From an uncultured SAR116 cluster alpha proteobacterium (lineage in GTDB: Bacteria > Pseudomonadota > Alphaproteobacteria > Puniceispirillales > Marisalimonadaceae), in NCBI GenBank assembly GCA_902619805.1, contig CACNGC010000002.1, forward strand, positions 145,538 to 209,537: a DNA stretch of 64,000 bases. The letters are read 5' to 3'. Under the pieces are notes generated by a model. That model searched no databases, had not been told where the DNA came from, and saw only the letters and a program-made list of their open reading frames with translations. This document shows, piece after piece, positions 9,767 to 20,292 of the stretch. Numbering within the stretch: the first letter of the stretch is position 1; each line of letters opens with the position of its first letter. Position numbers and translations under genes: made by a program.

Positions 9767-10741
9767 ATGAAAAATTCTAAAGTTGAAATTTGTTTTATTG
9801 GTAACGCTATAGTAGATATTTTATCTAAGACAAGCAATGAAATGCTCCATAAGCTAAAAATACATAAGGGTTCTATGCAAATTGTCGACCAAGAAACCTG
9901 TGATAAAATTTTGAAACATATTCAAAACCCATCAATTATTTCTGGTGGAAGCGCAGCCAATACAGCAGTAGGTTACAACTCATTTGGAGGTAAATGTAGC
10001 TTTATAGGTCAAATTGGTAACGATAAGTTTGGGGATTTGTTTTCAAAGGATCTAAATAATTCTGGTGTATTTTTTCAAGATAAAGATCTTCAATTATATG
10101 AAAAAACTTCTAAAAGTATTGTTTTAGTTACTCCTGATGCAGAGAGAAGCATGAATACTTTTTTAGGAGCTAGTAACAAATTTAATATGAAAACTTTTGA
10201 CGAACAATTTATAATTAATAGTAGTATAATTTATATTGAAGGATATTTATTTGACCAACCTGAGGCAAAAGAGGCAATATATTATTGTTGTAATTTGGCA
10301 AAATCTCATGATAAAAAAATAGCTTTGAGCTTGTCAGATTTATTTTGTGTTGATAGACATAGAGCAGATTTTCTTAAATTAACTGACGATTATGTTGACA
10401 TTATTTTTGCAAATGAAGAAGAAATTAAAAGTTTGTATCAATCAGAATTGAAAGAAAGCATAAATAACATAAAAAACAATGTTAATTTAGGTGCTATTAC
10501 GCTCGGTTCAAAAGGCTCTGTAGTGTTTGAAAATAAACTTGAATATCTTGTAGATCCAATAAGTGTAGTAGAAATAGTTGATACAACTGGTGCAGGTGAC
10601 TTATTTGCTGCTGGTTTTTTGTTTGGTTTTATCAATAAATACTCAATTGAAAAATGTGGATATTTAGGAAACAAAGCAGCTTCAGAAATCATAAAACATA
10701 TCGGAGCTCGTCCTAAAATTTCACTCAAAGCAATTTTATAA
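9767..10741 (+). CDS. PfkB-family carbohydrate kinase, probably adenosine-kinase-like
   Basis: 324 residues. The PfkB signatures are clear: the N-terminal GNAIVDILS strand, SGGSAANTAVG (about residue 64-74), the GQIGNDKFG segment, and the C-terminal anion-hole motif DTTGAGDLFAAGFLFG with its catalytic Asp. The overall layout matches the alphaproteobacterial proteins annotated as adenosine kinase or sugar kinase, which phosphorylate a nucleoside or sugar hydroxyl with ATP. The substrate cannot be read from the sequence. GAGGT precedes the ATG. It is divergent from the small lipoprotein gene and ends 8 bp from the convergent malic enzyme gene. Confidence 0.88.
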   Translation: MKNSKVEICFIGNAIVDILSKTSNEMLHKLKIHKGSMQIVDQETCDKILKHIQNPSIISGGSAANTAVGYNSFGGKCSFIGQIGNDKFGDLFSKDLNNSGVFFQDKDLQLYEKTSKSIVLVTPDAERSMNTFLGASNKFNMKTFDEQFIINSSIIYIEGYLFDQPEAKEAIYYCCNLAKSHDKKIALSLSDLFCVDRHRADFLKLTDDYVDIIFANEEEIKSLYQSELKESINNIKNNVNLGAITLGSKGSVVFENKLEYLVDPISVVEIVDTTGAGDLFAAGFLFGFINKYSIEKCGYLGNKAASEIIKHIGARPKISLKAIL

Positions 10742-10749
10742 TATATTAT

Positions 10750-13038
10750 TTATTTTGAAAAAATTGCATTATAGGTAGCAATTGATGCAGAGTTAACAAT
10801 ATCTGATACAGACGAACCCATTTGAACAATTTGGAAAGGTTTTTCGCCACCTATCATAAGTGGTCCTAAAATAGATCCGCCACCTAGTTTTTGCAATAAT
10901 TTAAAGGATATATTTGCAGCCAGAAGGCTTGGCATTATTAAAACGTTAGCAGGACCAGATAGTCTACAGAATGGATAATTTTCTTTTATGAGATCATGAT
11001 CTAAAGCAACCTCTGGTGTCATTTCACCATCAAACTCAAAATCAACTTGTTTTTTATCAAGTATATTTACTGCTTCTTTTAAATCTTTTGAACTAGGTCT
11101 AGATAAGCTTCCAAAATTAGAGAATGACAATAAAGCTACACGAGGCTTGTAACCAAGATCTTTAACAGTATTAGCAATACCTGTTGCTATATTGGCCAAT
11201 TGTTCTGCGTTTGGCGTGTCATGTATATTTACATCTCCAATAAAAACAGTTCTCTCTTTTGACACCATCATAGACATAGATAAAAAACTTTGGTTATTTT
11301 TTGAAGAAATTACTTTAGTAATGTCATTAAAGCATCTGCCAAATGGTCTAGTAACTCCAGTAACCATGGCATCTGCATCACCAGCAGATACCATAGATGC
11401 TGCAAATACGTTCCTGTCTTGGTTAATTAGTCTTTGACAATCTCTTCTTAAATGACCATCTCTATGAAGTAACTTATATAAATTATCTATGTATTTTTGA
11501 TTGTTTTTACTAAGACTAGCATTATGTATAATAAGCTCATTAAGCCCCTCTAAATTTACCCTTTCCATTGTTTCCCTAACTCGATTTTCTCTTCCAATTA
11601 ATATTGGTGTTCCAAACCCTGAATTATAAAATGATAGAGCAGCTCTTATAGTTTTCTCTTCCTCTCCCTCTGCAAAAACAACTCTTTGTTTTTTCCCTTT
11701 TATTCTAGCTTTAATAGGCTCTAAAATAGAAGCTATAGGATTAGTTCTACCTTCTAATTCTCTTTTATATGCCTCTAAATTTTTGATAGGTAGTTTTGCC
11801 ACACCACTGTCCATTGCTGCTTTAGCAACAGCAGATGAGACTGACGAAATCAGCCTTGGATCAAAAGGAGCTGGTATTATATAATCACTGCCATAGTGAA
11901 GTTGAACACCATGGTATGCGGCATTTACTTCATCTGGGACATCTTCTCTAGCTAATTCAGCTATAGCATTGGCAGCTGCAATTTTCATTTCCTCATTGAT
12001 TGTTGTAGCTCTTACGTCAAGAGCACCTCTAAAAATATATGGAAATCCAAGTACATTATTAACCTGGTTTGGGTAATCTGATCTTCCAGTAGCTACAATT
12101 GCGTCGGATCTTACGCTTTTAACATCCTCTGGCATGATTTCAGGTATAGGGTTAGCCATTGCAAATATTATTGGCTTTTCAGACATGTTTTTTACCATTT
12201 TTTTTGTTACTGATCCAGGAACTGATAAACCTAAAAAAACATCTGCATTTTTTAGAGCATCTTCTAAAGTTCTTAATTTGGTATCAACTGTATGACCAGA
12301 TTTCCACTGATTCATATTACTTTGTCTACCTTTATATAATACGCCATCTCTATCAACTAAAATAATATTATTATTTTTTGCCCCCATCGCTTTTAAGAGT
12401 TCAACACAAGCTATGGAAGCTGCCCCAGCGCCATTACTCACAAACTTAGTATCCTCTATATTTCTATTAGTTAAATGAAGAGCATTTATGATTCCAGCTG
12501 CGGTTACAATGGCTGTCCCATGTTGATCATCATGAAAAACTGGAATATTCATTTTTTCTCTTAATTTTTGTTCAATTATAAAACAATCAGGAGCCTTAAT
12601 ATCTTCTAGATTAATTCCTCCAAAGCTAGGTTCGAGTAAAGAAACTGCATCAACAAATCTTTCTGTATCTTCTGTATCTACTTCTAGGTCTATTCCATCC
12701 ACGTCTGCAAATTTTTTAAATAATACTGATTTTCCTTCCATAACTGGTTTTGACGCAGCAGCCCCAATGTTCCCAAGCCCTAACACTGCAGTACCATTAG
12801 AAATAACCGCTACAATATTCCCTTTTGATGTATAATCGTAAATATTATCAGGATTTTTTTCAATTTCTAGGCATGGAGTAGCAACGCCAGGGGAATATGC
12901 TAAAGACAAATCGTTAGAACTAATAAGAGGTGTTGTTGGTGTAATTTCTAGTTTTCCAGGGCGACCTTTTTTGTGATATTCCAAGGCCTCTTTTTCTAGG
13001 TTAGATTTACTATTAGAGTAGTTAATTGTGGTAGACAT
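10750..13038 (-). CDS. maeB: NADP-dependent malic enzyme with phosphotransacetylase-like C-terminal domain
   Basis: 762 residues, the length of MaeB-type hybrid enzymes. Residues 1-430 form the malic enzyme: SLAYSPGVATPC, VLGLGNIGAAASKPVMEGK and FHDDQHGTAIVTAAG (metal- and malate-binding). Residues from about 440 resemble phosphate acetyltransferase (RVVFAEGEEEKTIRAA). The enzyme converts malate to pyruvate and CO2 with NADP reduction; in studied homologues the C-terminal domain has no transacetylase activity and acts in oligomerisation or acetyl-CoA regulation. GAGGAA precedes the ATG. It is monocistronic by position and divergent from mutS across 141 bp. Confidence 0.95.
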   Translation of the reverse strand: MSTTINYSNSKSNLEKEALEYHKKGRPGKLEITPTTPLISSNDLSLAYSPGVATPCLEIEKNPDNIYDYTSKGNIVAVISNGTAVLGLGNIGAAASKPVMEGKSVLFKKFADVDGIDLEVDTEDTERFVDAVSLLEPSFGGINLEDIKAPDCFIIEQKLREKMNIPVFHDDQHGTAIVTAAGIINALHLTNRNIEDTKFVSNGAGAASIACVELLKAMGAKNNNIILVDRDGVLYKGRQSNMNQWKSGHTVDTKLRTLEDALKNADVFLGLSVPGSVTKKMVKNMSEKPIIFAMANPIPEIMPEDVKSVRSDAIVATGRSDYPNQVNNVLGFPYIFRGALDVRATTINEEMKIAAANAIAELAREDVPDEVNAAYHGVQLHYGSDYIIPAPFDPRLISSVSSAVAKAAMDSGVAKLPIKNLEAYKRELEGRTNPIASILEPIKARIKGKKQRVVFAEGEEEKTIRAALSFYNSGFGTPILIGRENRVRETMERVNLEGLNELIIHNASLSKNNQKYIDNLYKLLHRDGHLRRDCQRLINQDRNVFAASMVSAGDADAMVTGVTRPFGRCFNDITKVISSKNNQSFLSMSMMVSKERTVFIGDVNIHDTPNAEQLANIATGIANTVKDLGYKPRVALLSFSNFGSLSRPSSKDLKEAVNILDKKQVDFEFDGEMTPEVALDHDLIKENYPFCRLSGPANVLIMPSLLAANISFKLLQKLGGGSILGPLMIGGEKPFQIVQMGSSVSDIVNSASIATYNAIFSK

Positions 13039-13179
13039 TTTTTCCTCAAAAACTAAAAATTTTTCAATTCTAAATTATAACTTAAATTTTTCAAAAGATC
13101 TTAATAAATTGTATTTTATTAAAAAATTTTCGATTATAAATAATATAACATTTAGTTTTTTAAGGAAAATTATTTAATT

Positions 13180-15813
13180 GTGAAAAATTTACACACTCCA
13201 ATGATGGAGCAATATTTAAATATTAAGAATAAATATAAAGATGCCCTATTGTTTTATAGGATGGGAGATTTTTATGAGTTATTTTTTGACGATGCAATTA
13301 TAGCTTCAGAGGCATTAGATATTGCTTTAACTAAAAGAGGTAAATCGAATGGTAAAGATATACCCATGTGTGGTGTTCCTTTTCATTCAGCTGATAATTA
13401 TTTACCAAAATTAATTAAAAAAGGTTTTAATGTTGCTGTATGTGAACAAATAGAAACTGCTGAAGAGGCTAAACTTAACTTAAAAAAAGGACCACTTAAA
13501 AGAGAAGTTATAAGAGTAATATCACCAGGTACTTTAACAGAAGATAATTTACTAGAAAGAAAAAATAATAATTATTTAGGGGCTATATCAATAATTGATG
13601 GTTCAATTTCTGTTGCATGGGTAGATGTCTCGACAGGACATTTTAAATCAAGACTTATTGGAAAAGAAAAAAATTCAAATCAAAAACAATTATTAACTAA
13701 TTTTTTGTTACGAAAGGATTTTTCAGAAATATTAATCTCTGATGACATGGATATGGATTATATAATTGATGAATGGCATCCTATAATAAAAAAACAAAGT
13801 CCTAGTTTGTTTCATTATCAATCTTGCTTTGATCAGATTTGTTCATATTACTCGGTCATTTCATTAGAGGGTATTGGCTTCTTTAGTAATGGTGAAATTA
13901 TTGCTGCTGGAGTTTTGTTATCTTACTTAAAACTAACTCAATGTGGAAAAATACCATTTCTTTCAATGATTAAGTCTGAAAACATTAATGATTTTTTAGA
14001 GATTGATTATTTTACTCAAAAATCACTTGAAATTCTTAAAAATTTGTCAGGAAATAATGAAGGAAGTTTAATTTCTTGCATAGATGAAACAAAAACTGCT
14101 AGTGGCGCAAGATTACTAAAGCAGAGACTAATTGAACCATTTAATGACATCAATCTCATACAGGACAGATATGATGTAATAAATTGGATTTTAGGAAATA
14201 ATATTGATATAGATAAATGTCAAGAGAGTTTAAAAGGCATACCAGATCTTGAGAGATCCTTATCAAGGATTTCTTTATTAAGAGGTAATCCCAGAGACCT
14301 ATCATTGATTTCCAAAGGTCTTCTGAATGTAAAAGAAATTTCAAAAAATTTTATATTTCAGCAAAGAAACTTAAAACCTAAGTTGCTTAATTCAATTTTA
14401 GATAGTCTAAAAATAGATTATAGCCTTTTCTTTCATATTACAAAAGCTCTAAAATCAGACTTGCCCTTGGTTACAAAAGAAGGTGGATTTATAGCAGATG
14501 GTTTCAATGCAGAACTAGATTACTTAAGAAATCTTAGAAAGAATGAGTTAAATCAAATAATGAAACTTCAAAAGAAGTACTCAGAACTTACAAAAATTAA
14601 TTCATTGAAAATAAAACACAACAGATTGCTTGGCTATCACATAGAAGTAAGAGCTATTCATGATCAATCAATGAGAAACATCAATTTGTTTATTCATAGG
14701 CAAACCACTGCCCAAGCATCAAGATTTACAACTAATGAACTAGTTGATATTGAAACACAAATACTAAACTCACATGAAACAGCAATTAAAATAGAATTAG
14801 AAATTTTTAATGATTTTGCTAGAAAATTATTAAAAAAAGGCAAAGAAATTTTAAATATTGTAGATTCCATCTCTGAATTAGATATATTTTTTATGGTAGC
14901 CAATCAGACAGTATCTAGGAATTATATTTGCCCCATTGTTTCCAATGATAAGATATTAGAAATTACTGGTGGAAGACATCCTGTTGTAGAACACCAAATG
15001 AGAATTTCGGAAGAATCTTTTATTTCAAATGATTGTAAATTAAATAATGAAGACTTAATATGGTTAATAACCGGTCCTAATATGGCTGGAAAATCTACAT
15101 ATTTAAGACAAAATGCATTAATAGCAATAATGGCACAAGCAGGTCTGTTTGTACCTGCAAAAAAAGCAAAGATAGGTTTGTTTGATAAAATATTTTCCAG
15201 AGTGGGCGCGTCTGACGACTTGGCAAAAGGACAATCTACCTTTATGATTGAAATGATTGAAACATCACTAATTTTAAATACATCCACTGAAAAGTCCCTA
15301 GTAATTCTTGACGAGATTGGAAGGGGCACATCTACGTTTGACGGTTTAGCAATTGCTTGGTCAGTTTTAGAATTTTTGCATGAGAAAATTAAACCAATAA
15401 CATTGTTTGCCTCTCATTATCATGAATTAACGGCTCTAAAAGGAAATCTAAAAAATTTATCATGTCATAAAATGTCTGTTAAAGAATGGAATAATTCAAT
15501 AATTTTTATGCATAAAATTTTAAATGGAGAGGCAGATAAATCTTATGGAATTCATGTTGCAAAATTAGCTGGAATTCCTTCAGTTGTAACAGAAAGTGCG
15601 GCTAAAATTTTATCTGATCTTCAAACTAAAAATCAGACAAAGATAAACAAAAACAAAGAAGAAGCCACAGTCAATTCAAAAGAAATTGAGAGTTTTTTAG
15701 AAGAGTTTGATAAAATAGACATTGATGATATAAGTCCACGTCAGTCTCTTGATTTTTTATATAAACTCAAATCAAAGAGACAGAGTATTGGTAAAAGTAA
15801 ATTTAAAAAATAA
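13180..15813 (+). CDS. mutS: DNA mismatch repair protein MutS
   Basis: 877 residues, a full MutS. The mismatch-binding Phe-x-Glu region is intact (YRMGDFYELFFDDA near residue 26), as are the Walker A site GPNMAGKSTYLRQ, Walker B VILDEIGRGTSTFDG and ASHYHELT. The GTG start at 13180 is preferred over the ATG at 13201 because H-T-P-M before MEQYL matches the start of known MutS proteins; AGGA lies 13 bases upstream. MutS recognises mispairs and recruits MutL, which is not in this window. Its 3' end overlaps glnD. Confidence 0.95.
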   Translation: MKNLHTPMMEQYLNIKNKYKDALLFYRMGDFYELFFDDAIIASEALDIALTKRGKSNGKDIPMCGVPFHSADNYLPKLIKKGFNVAVCEQIETAEEAKLNLKKGPLKREVIRVISPGTLTEDNLLERKNNNYLGAISIIDGSISVAWVDVSTGHFKSRLIGKEKNSNQKQLLTNFLLRKDFSEILISDDMDMDYIIDEWHPIIKKQSPSLFHYQSCFDQICSYYSVISLEGIGFFSNGEIIAAGVLLSYLKLTQCGKIPFLSMIKSENINDFLEIDYFTQKSLEILKNLSGNNEGSLISCIDETKTASGARLLKQRLIEPFNDINLIQDRYDVINWILGNNIDIDKCQESLKGIPDLERSLSRISLLRGNPRDLSLISKGLLNVKEISKNFIFQQRNLKPKLLNSILDSLKIDYSLFFHITKALKSDLPLVTKEGGFIADGFNAELDYLRNLRKNELNQIMKLQKKYSELTKINSLKIKHNRLLGYHIEVRAIHDQSMRNINLFIHRQTTAQASRFTTNELVDIETQILNSHETAIKIELEIFNDFARKLLKKGKEILNIVDSISELDIFFMVANQTVSRNYICPIVSNDKILEITGGRHPVVEHQMRISEESFISNDCKLNNEDLIWLITGPNMAGKSTYLRQNALIAIMAQAGLFVPAKKAKIGLFDKIFSRVGASDDLAKGQSTFMIEMIETSLILNTSTEKSLVILDEIGRGTSTFDGLAIAWSVLEFLHEKIKPITLFASHYHELTALKGNLKNLSCHKMSVKEWNNSIIFMHKILNGEADKSYGIHVAKLAGIPSVVTESAAKILSDLQTKNQTKINKNKEEATVNSKEIESFLEEFDKIDIDDISPRQSLDFLYKLKSKRQSIGKSKFKK

Positions 15814-18649
15814 ATTCGGATTCCTCAATAAATCTAAAGTTATTGAATCAAATATTAGTAATTTTGGATTAGAAGAAAATATTGATAACAATTCAACCTT
15901 GTTCCAAAGTATGGAACCTGTTACCTACGCAAAAAATAATGGAAGCAAACTATATAAATTTAAAAAACTAAAAATTAATTGTAAAGCTTCAAAAACTTTC
16001 AAAGATTTACTTCTAACAAACTTAAAGAAACAATTAAGTCAATTTAAACAAAAAATAAGACAGGAATTTTTGAGAACATCAAATGGGTCGCTTAATGTTG
16101 GTTTAAATGTAATTTTAATAGATAGCATGTTAAGAGAAATTTTAAATAACACCCATCAGCATGTTTTAGGAAATTTAGATTATAAATTATCAATTATAGC
16201 CGTTGGTGGATATGGTAGAGGTGAGCTTGCACCTCATTCTGACTTAGATTTATTATTTCTTATTCCAGATGATTTGAATAAAACTGAAACTAAAAATATA
16301 GAAGGTCTTGTTAAATTAATTCTATATTTACTGTGGGATCTAGGATACACAGTTGGACATTCTACAAGAACTATTTTAGATTGTATAAAAAAAAGTAAGT
16401 TAGACTTAACCATAACGACAAGTTTATTGGAGAAAAGGTTCATAGCGGGTAATGAACACATCTTTGATTTGCTAAAAACTAAATTTAATTCTTTCATTGC
16501 AAATACTAAAACTTTAAATTTTGTAGAGGCAAAATTAAAAGAGTCTGATTTAAGGCATAAAAAATTTGGAGGATCTCGTTATGTTGTTGAACCTAATGTT
16601 AAAGATGGCAAGGGTGGATTAAGAGATCTTCAAACTTTAATCTGGATTTTAAAATTTGCTTATAAGGTCGATTCTATTTCTAAGTTAATTAATATGGGTG
16701 CTTTATCTAAAAATGAGGCATTAGCTTTTGCTGAAGCACAACGTTTTTTGCTTTCTGTAAGATGTCATCTTCATTATAGAGCCCAAAGAGAAGATGATAG
16801 ATTAGCAATGGATGCGCAGTTAGAAATTGCTAAAAGCATGAATTTTAAAAATACTATTACTCATAAAGATGTTGAAAGATTTATGAAAAGATATTTTCTG
16901 GCTACAAAAACAGTTGGAAATTTAACAAGAATTTTTTGTGCAGCTATTGAAACAGAGTTCAACAAGCCTTTGAGATTAAGCTTTTTAAGTTTTAAAAAAA
17001 GTGAAAATGTAGACCCATTTAGTATTGAATTAGGTCGTTTATGTGTACAAAATAAAAATATACTCACCGATAATCCAGTGAACATAATAAAACTTTTTTA
17101 TATTTCTCACCAAAAAAATATAGATTTGCACCCTAGCACATTAAGACTAGTGACAAGTTTAACAAATTTAATCAATTCTGAAGTTAGGCGCAATTTTAAT
17201 GCTAACCAAATGTTTTTAAATATATTAACAAGCCACAGAGATTCAACGAGAACTCTAAGGCTGATGAATGAATCCAATGTATTAGGTAAATTTATCCCTG
17301 AATTTCAAAAAATTGTTTGTTTGATGCAATTTGATATGTACCATTCCTATACAGTAGACGAACATACAATTTTTACAATTTCTAATCTTCACTCGTTGAA
17401 AAATGGAAAATTTAAAGATTTTGCTCCACTTGCTAGCAAAGTAATACAAGAAATAAGTTCTTATAGATGCCTTTTTGTAGCAATGTTACTTCACGATATT
17501 GCAAAAGGAAAGAAAGGAGACCACTCTATTAATGGTTCAATTGTAGCATCAACTGTTTGTCCAAGGTTAGGATTAAGTAATGAAGAGACTGAAATTGTTA
17601 AATGGTTAGTTCTTCATCATTTATTATTAAGCAAGACAGCTTTTAGATACGAATTAGGAGATCCCAAAACAATTAAAGATTTTGCTGAAAAAGTAAAAAC
17701 TGTTGAAAAATTGAAATTATTATTAGTACTAACTGTAGCAGACATAAAGGCTGTTGGGCCTGAAATATGGAATGATTGGAAAGGTTCTCTGATCTCTGAA
17801 TTGTATATAAAAAGCTTAAATCTTCTTCAAAAAAGAATATCTACTCAATATGTATATGAATACGTTGAAACAACACAGGAATTATTTAAGAGCAATTTAT
17901 TAAAAAATGGTATTAAGAATGAAGTAATAGAGCGGTACTCAAAGAACTATTACAAAAATTACTGGGAAATATTCAATTTACAAACTCTCATTAATCACTT
18001 TCATATTTTTAAAAAAATGTTAGATGACAAAAAAAAGTTTAAAATCTATCTATCTAAAGAAAGTGAATTACAAGCAACAGAACTAATTGTTATCGCGCCA
18101 GATCATCATGGTCTATTTTCAGTTATATCAGGTCTAGTTGCTGCATCAGGTTATGATGTTGTTAGCGCTAAGATTATCACGAGATCAGACGGATATGCTT
18201 TAGATACATTTTTTATTCAAAATAAAGAAAAAAAACCAATATCAGAAGATTATTTAAGAAATAAGTTAATTAAAACAATTTCTTTTGGTTTAGAAGGTAA
18301 TTTTGACATAGAAAAAGCATTAAATACTAAATGGGAAGAAATTCCAGCTCGTTTTCGGGCTGTAAAGGCTCCCACTAGAATCATAGTTGATAATCAAACA
18401 AGTGAAAGTTTTACCATTTTGGATATTAAATGTAAAAACGCACCAGGAGTTTTATATAAAATTACAAAAACTTTAACAAGTTTAGGCATTCAAATAAACA
18501 CTGCAAATGTTTCTACATATGGTGACAGAGTAGTTGATATTTTCTATATAAAAAATGCATTTGGTTCCAAAGTTGATGATGAAAGAACAATAGAGAAAAT
18601 AAAGTATTCGATCTTAAAAGTATTAAAACAAATAAATTTAACAAATTAA
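15788..18649 (+). CDS. glnD: Bifunctional PII uridylyltransferase / uridylyl-removing enzyme GlnD
   Basis: About 953 residues from the TTG at 15788 (AAGAG 8 bases upstream); an in-frame TTG at 15749 and an ATG at 15911 are alternatives. The order of domains is standard: nucleotidyltransferase with VGGYGRGELAPHSDLDLL, GlnD linker with KDGKGGLRDLQTL, HD phosphohydrolase with LLHDIAKGKKGDHS, and two C-terminal ACT domains (from LIVIAPDHHGLFSV and from FTILDIKCKNAPGVLY). GlnD senses glutamine and adds or removes UMP on PII proteins. It overlaps mutS by 26 bp and ends just before murJ. No PII gene is in the window. Confidence 0.95.
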   Translation: MVKVNLKNKFGFLNKSKVIESNISNFGLEENIDNNSTLFQSMEPVTYAKNNGSKLYKFKKLKINCKASKTFKDLLLTNLKKQLSQFKQKIRQEFLRTSNGSLNVGLNVILIDSMLREILNNTHQHVLGNLDYKLSIIAVGGYGRGELAPHSDLDLLFLIPDDLNKTETKNIEGLVKLILYLLWDLGYTVGHSTRTILDCIKKSKLDLTITTSLLEKRFIAGNEHIFDLLKTKFNSFIANTKTLNFVEAKLKESDLRHKKFGGSRYVVEPNVKDGKGGLRDLQTLIWILKFAYKVDSISKLINMGALSKNEALAFAEAQRFLLSVRCHLHYRAQREDDRLAMDAQLEIAKSMNFKNTITHKDVERFMKRYFLATKTVGNLTRIFCAAIETEFNKPLRLSFLSFKKSENVDPFSIELGRLCVQNKNILTDNPVNIIKLFYISHQKNIDLHPSTLRLVTSLTNLINSEVRRNFNANQMFLNILTSHRDSTRTLRLMNESNVLGKFIPEFQKIVCLMQFDMYHSYTVDEHTIFTISNLHSLKNGKFKDFAPLASKVIQEISSYRCLFVAMLLHDIAKGKKGDHSINGSIVASTVCPRLGLSNEETEIVKWLVLHHLLLSKTAFRYELGDPKTIKDFAEKVKTVEKLKLLLVLTVADIKAVGPEIWNDWKGSLISELYIKSLNLLQKRISTQYVYEYVETTQELFKSNLLKNGIKNEVIERYSKNYYKNYWEIFNLQTLINHFHIFKKMLDDKKKFKIYLSKESELQATELIVIAPDHHGLFSVISGLVAASGYDVVSAKIITRSDGYALDTFFIQNKEKKPISEDYLRNKLIKTISFGLEGNFDIEKALNTKWEEIPARFRAVKAPTRIIVDNQTSESFTILDIKCKNAPGVLYKITKTLTSLGIQINTANVSTYGDRVVDIFYIKNAFGSKVDDERTIEKIKYSILKVLKQINLTN

Positions 18650-18653
18650 ACTT

Positions 18654-20288
18654 ATGAGTAATCCAAAAAAAAATAAAATATCTTTTTTTTTAAGAGGATT
18701 CACCCAATCAGCTTTGCTCACTACCATTAGTCGTATATCTGGATACATAAGAGATGTATTCATAGCAGCATTTTTAGGCGCTGGAATTTTTTCTGATATA
18801 TTCTTAATCTCTTTTAAATTACCAAATTTATTTAGGAGGATTACAGCAGAAGGAGCGCTTACTTCATCCTTTTTACCTATATATTCCAAACTGAGATCTC
18901 AAAATAGTGATTATGTTGCTATAAAATACTTTAAAAAAATTTTTTACAAAGTGACATTGTTGTTAATTTTACTAATGATTTTTTTTCAAATATTCATGCC
19001 ATTTGTTGTCAGTGTTCTTGCACCTGGCTTTATAGAAAATAAGGAAGTTACAAATCAAATTATTACACTTACAAGAATTACAATGATTTTTATGCCATTA
19101 ATATCTGCAGTCGCCTTGTTAGGTGTGGCAACCAATGTATCAGGAAGATTTTGGATATTATCATTTACACCTATAATTTTAAATTCATCTATAATACTAA
19201 GTTGTTTGTCAATAAGTGATTATTGGGCAATCAAATCCCTACCTCTTGGAATAGCGATGGTAATAGGTGGTATTATTCAACTTATATTTATGATTGTAAT
19301 GATTAAAAAGTATAAGATTTTTAACTCTAAAAAATTAGAAAAACAAATAGATACTAAAAATAATGAAAGTCTAATTAATTCTCATATTAAACAAACATGG
19401 AGAAGATTTTTGCCTGCAGCATTTGGTGGTGGTATTTTACAAATAAACTTATTGGTAGATACAATATTAGCAAGTTTATTAGGATATGGTTCAGTTTCAT
19501 ATCTTTATTTTGCTGACAGAGTTACACAGTTACCTCTAGGAATAATTGGAGTTGCATTAGGTACCAGCCTTTTAACCTCATTATCCAGAGCAACTGCCCA
19601 AAACGATATCAAACAATTTTCCAAGGAGTTAATAATATCATTAAAAATAGGATTATTTTTTTCGATACCTGCTGCATTTGTTTTTATATTTTATAATGAT
19701 TTGCTTATAAAAGTTTTGTTTGAAAGAGGTGAATTTACTATTAATGAAACAAAACAAACTTCAGTAGCTTTTTTAGCATATTCTTTAGGTATACCAGCAT
19801 TTATTATGATGAAGTCTTGTCAACCGGCTTTTCTTGCAACTGGAAACACAAAAACGCCGATGTATATTGGTATCACTTTATTAATTTTAAATATTATTTT
19901 ATCTTTTATTTTAATGATTTTTCTAAATCATGCAGGTATTGCTTTAGCTACATCAATTGTATCTTGGATAGGAACAGCAATATACATAACACTCTTAGTA
20001 AAAAATGGAAAAATTACAAAGCCTAAATTTTCATTGAAAGAAGAAGATTTAAATTTGTTTTCGGTTGTTTTTTATTTTCTAAAAACCACTCTTGTTGCTA
20101 TTTCAATGATAATAATTATGAAAGTACTTCAAAATATATTAGAAATTTTTAATTTAAATGAAGTTTTTGTATTAACAATATTATGTGTAATTGGTTTTTT
20201 TACGTATATTTTGATATCTTTAATATTTAAACTCATTCCTCATGAATTATATGAATTCATATCCACGAAATTTAAGAAAGCAAAATAA
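18654..20288 (+). CDS. murJ: Lipid II flippase MurJ
   Basis: 544 residues, highly hydrophobic with about 14 predicted membrane segments. The N-terminus [16 protein letters not shown] and the following [26 protein letters not shown] region, split here as in the family, are diagnostic of MurJ/MviN. The later Phe-Glu-Arg-Gly-Glu-Phe motif (LFERGEFT) is also typical. MurJ moves lipid-linked peptidoglycan precursors across the inner membrane. The start is 4 bp after the glnD stop, so the two are probably co-transcribed; the order mutS-glnD-murJ-trpS is common in alphaproteobacteria. Confidence 0.95.
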   Translation: MSNPKKNKISFFLRGFTQSALLTTISRISGYIRDVFIAAFLGAGIFSDIFLISFKLPNLFRRITAEGALTSSFLPIYSKLRSQNSDYVAIKYFKKIFYKVTLLLILLMIFFQIFMPFVVSVLAPGFIENKEVTNQIITLTRITMIFMPLISAVALLGVATNVSGRFWILSFTPIILNSSIILSCLSISDYWAIKSLPLGIAMVIGGIIQLIFMIVMIKKYKIFNSKKLEKQIDTKNNESLINSHIKQTWRRFLPAAFGGGILQINLLVDTILASLLGYGSVSYLYFADRVTQLPLGIIGVALGTSLLTSLSRATAQNDIKQFSKELIISLKIGLFFSIPAAFVFIFYNDLLIKVLFERGEFTINETKQTSVAFLAYSLGIPAFIMMKSCQPAFLATGNTKTPMYIGITLLILNIILSFILMIFLNHAGIALATSIVSWIGTAIYITLLVKNGKITKPKFSLKEEDLNLFSVVFYFLKTTLVAISMIIIMKVLQNILEIFNLNEVFVLTILCVIGFFTYILISLIFKLIPHELYEFISTKFKKAK

Positions 20289-20292
20289 TATA

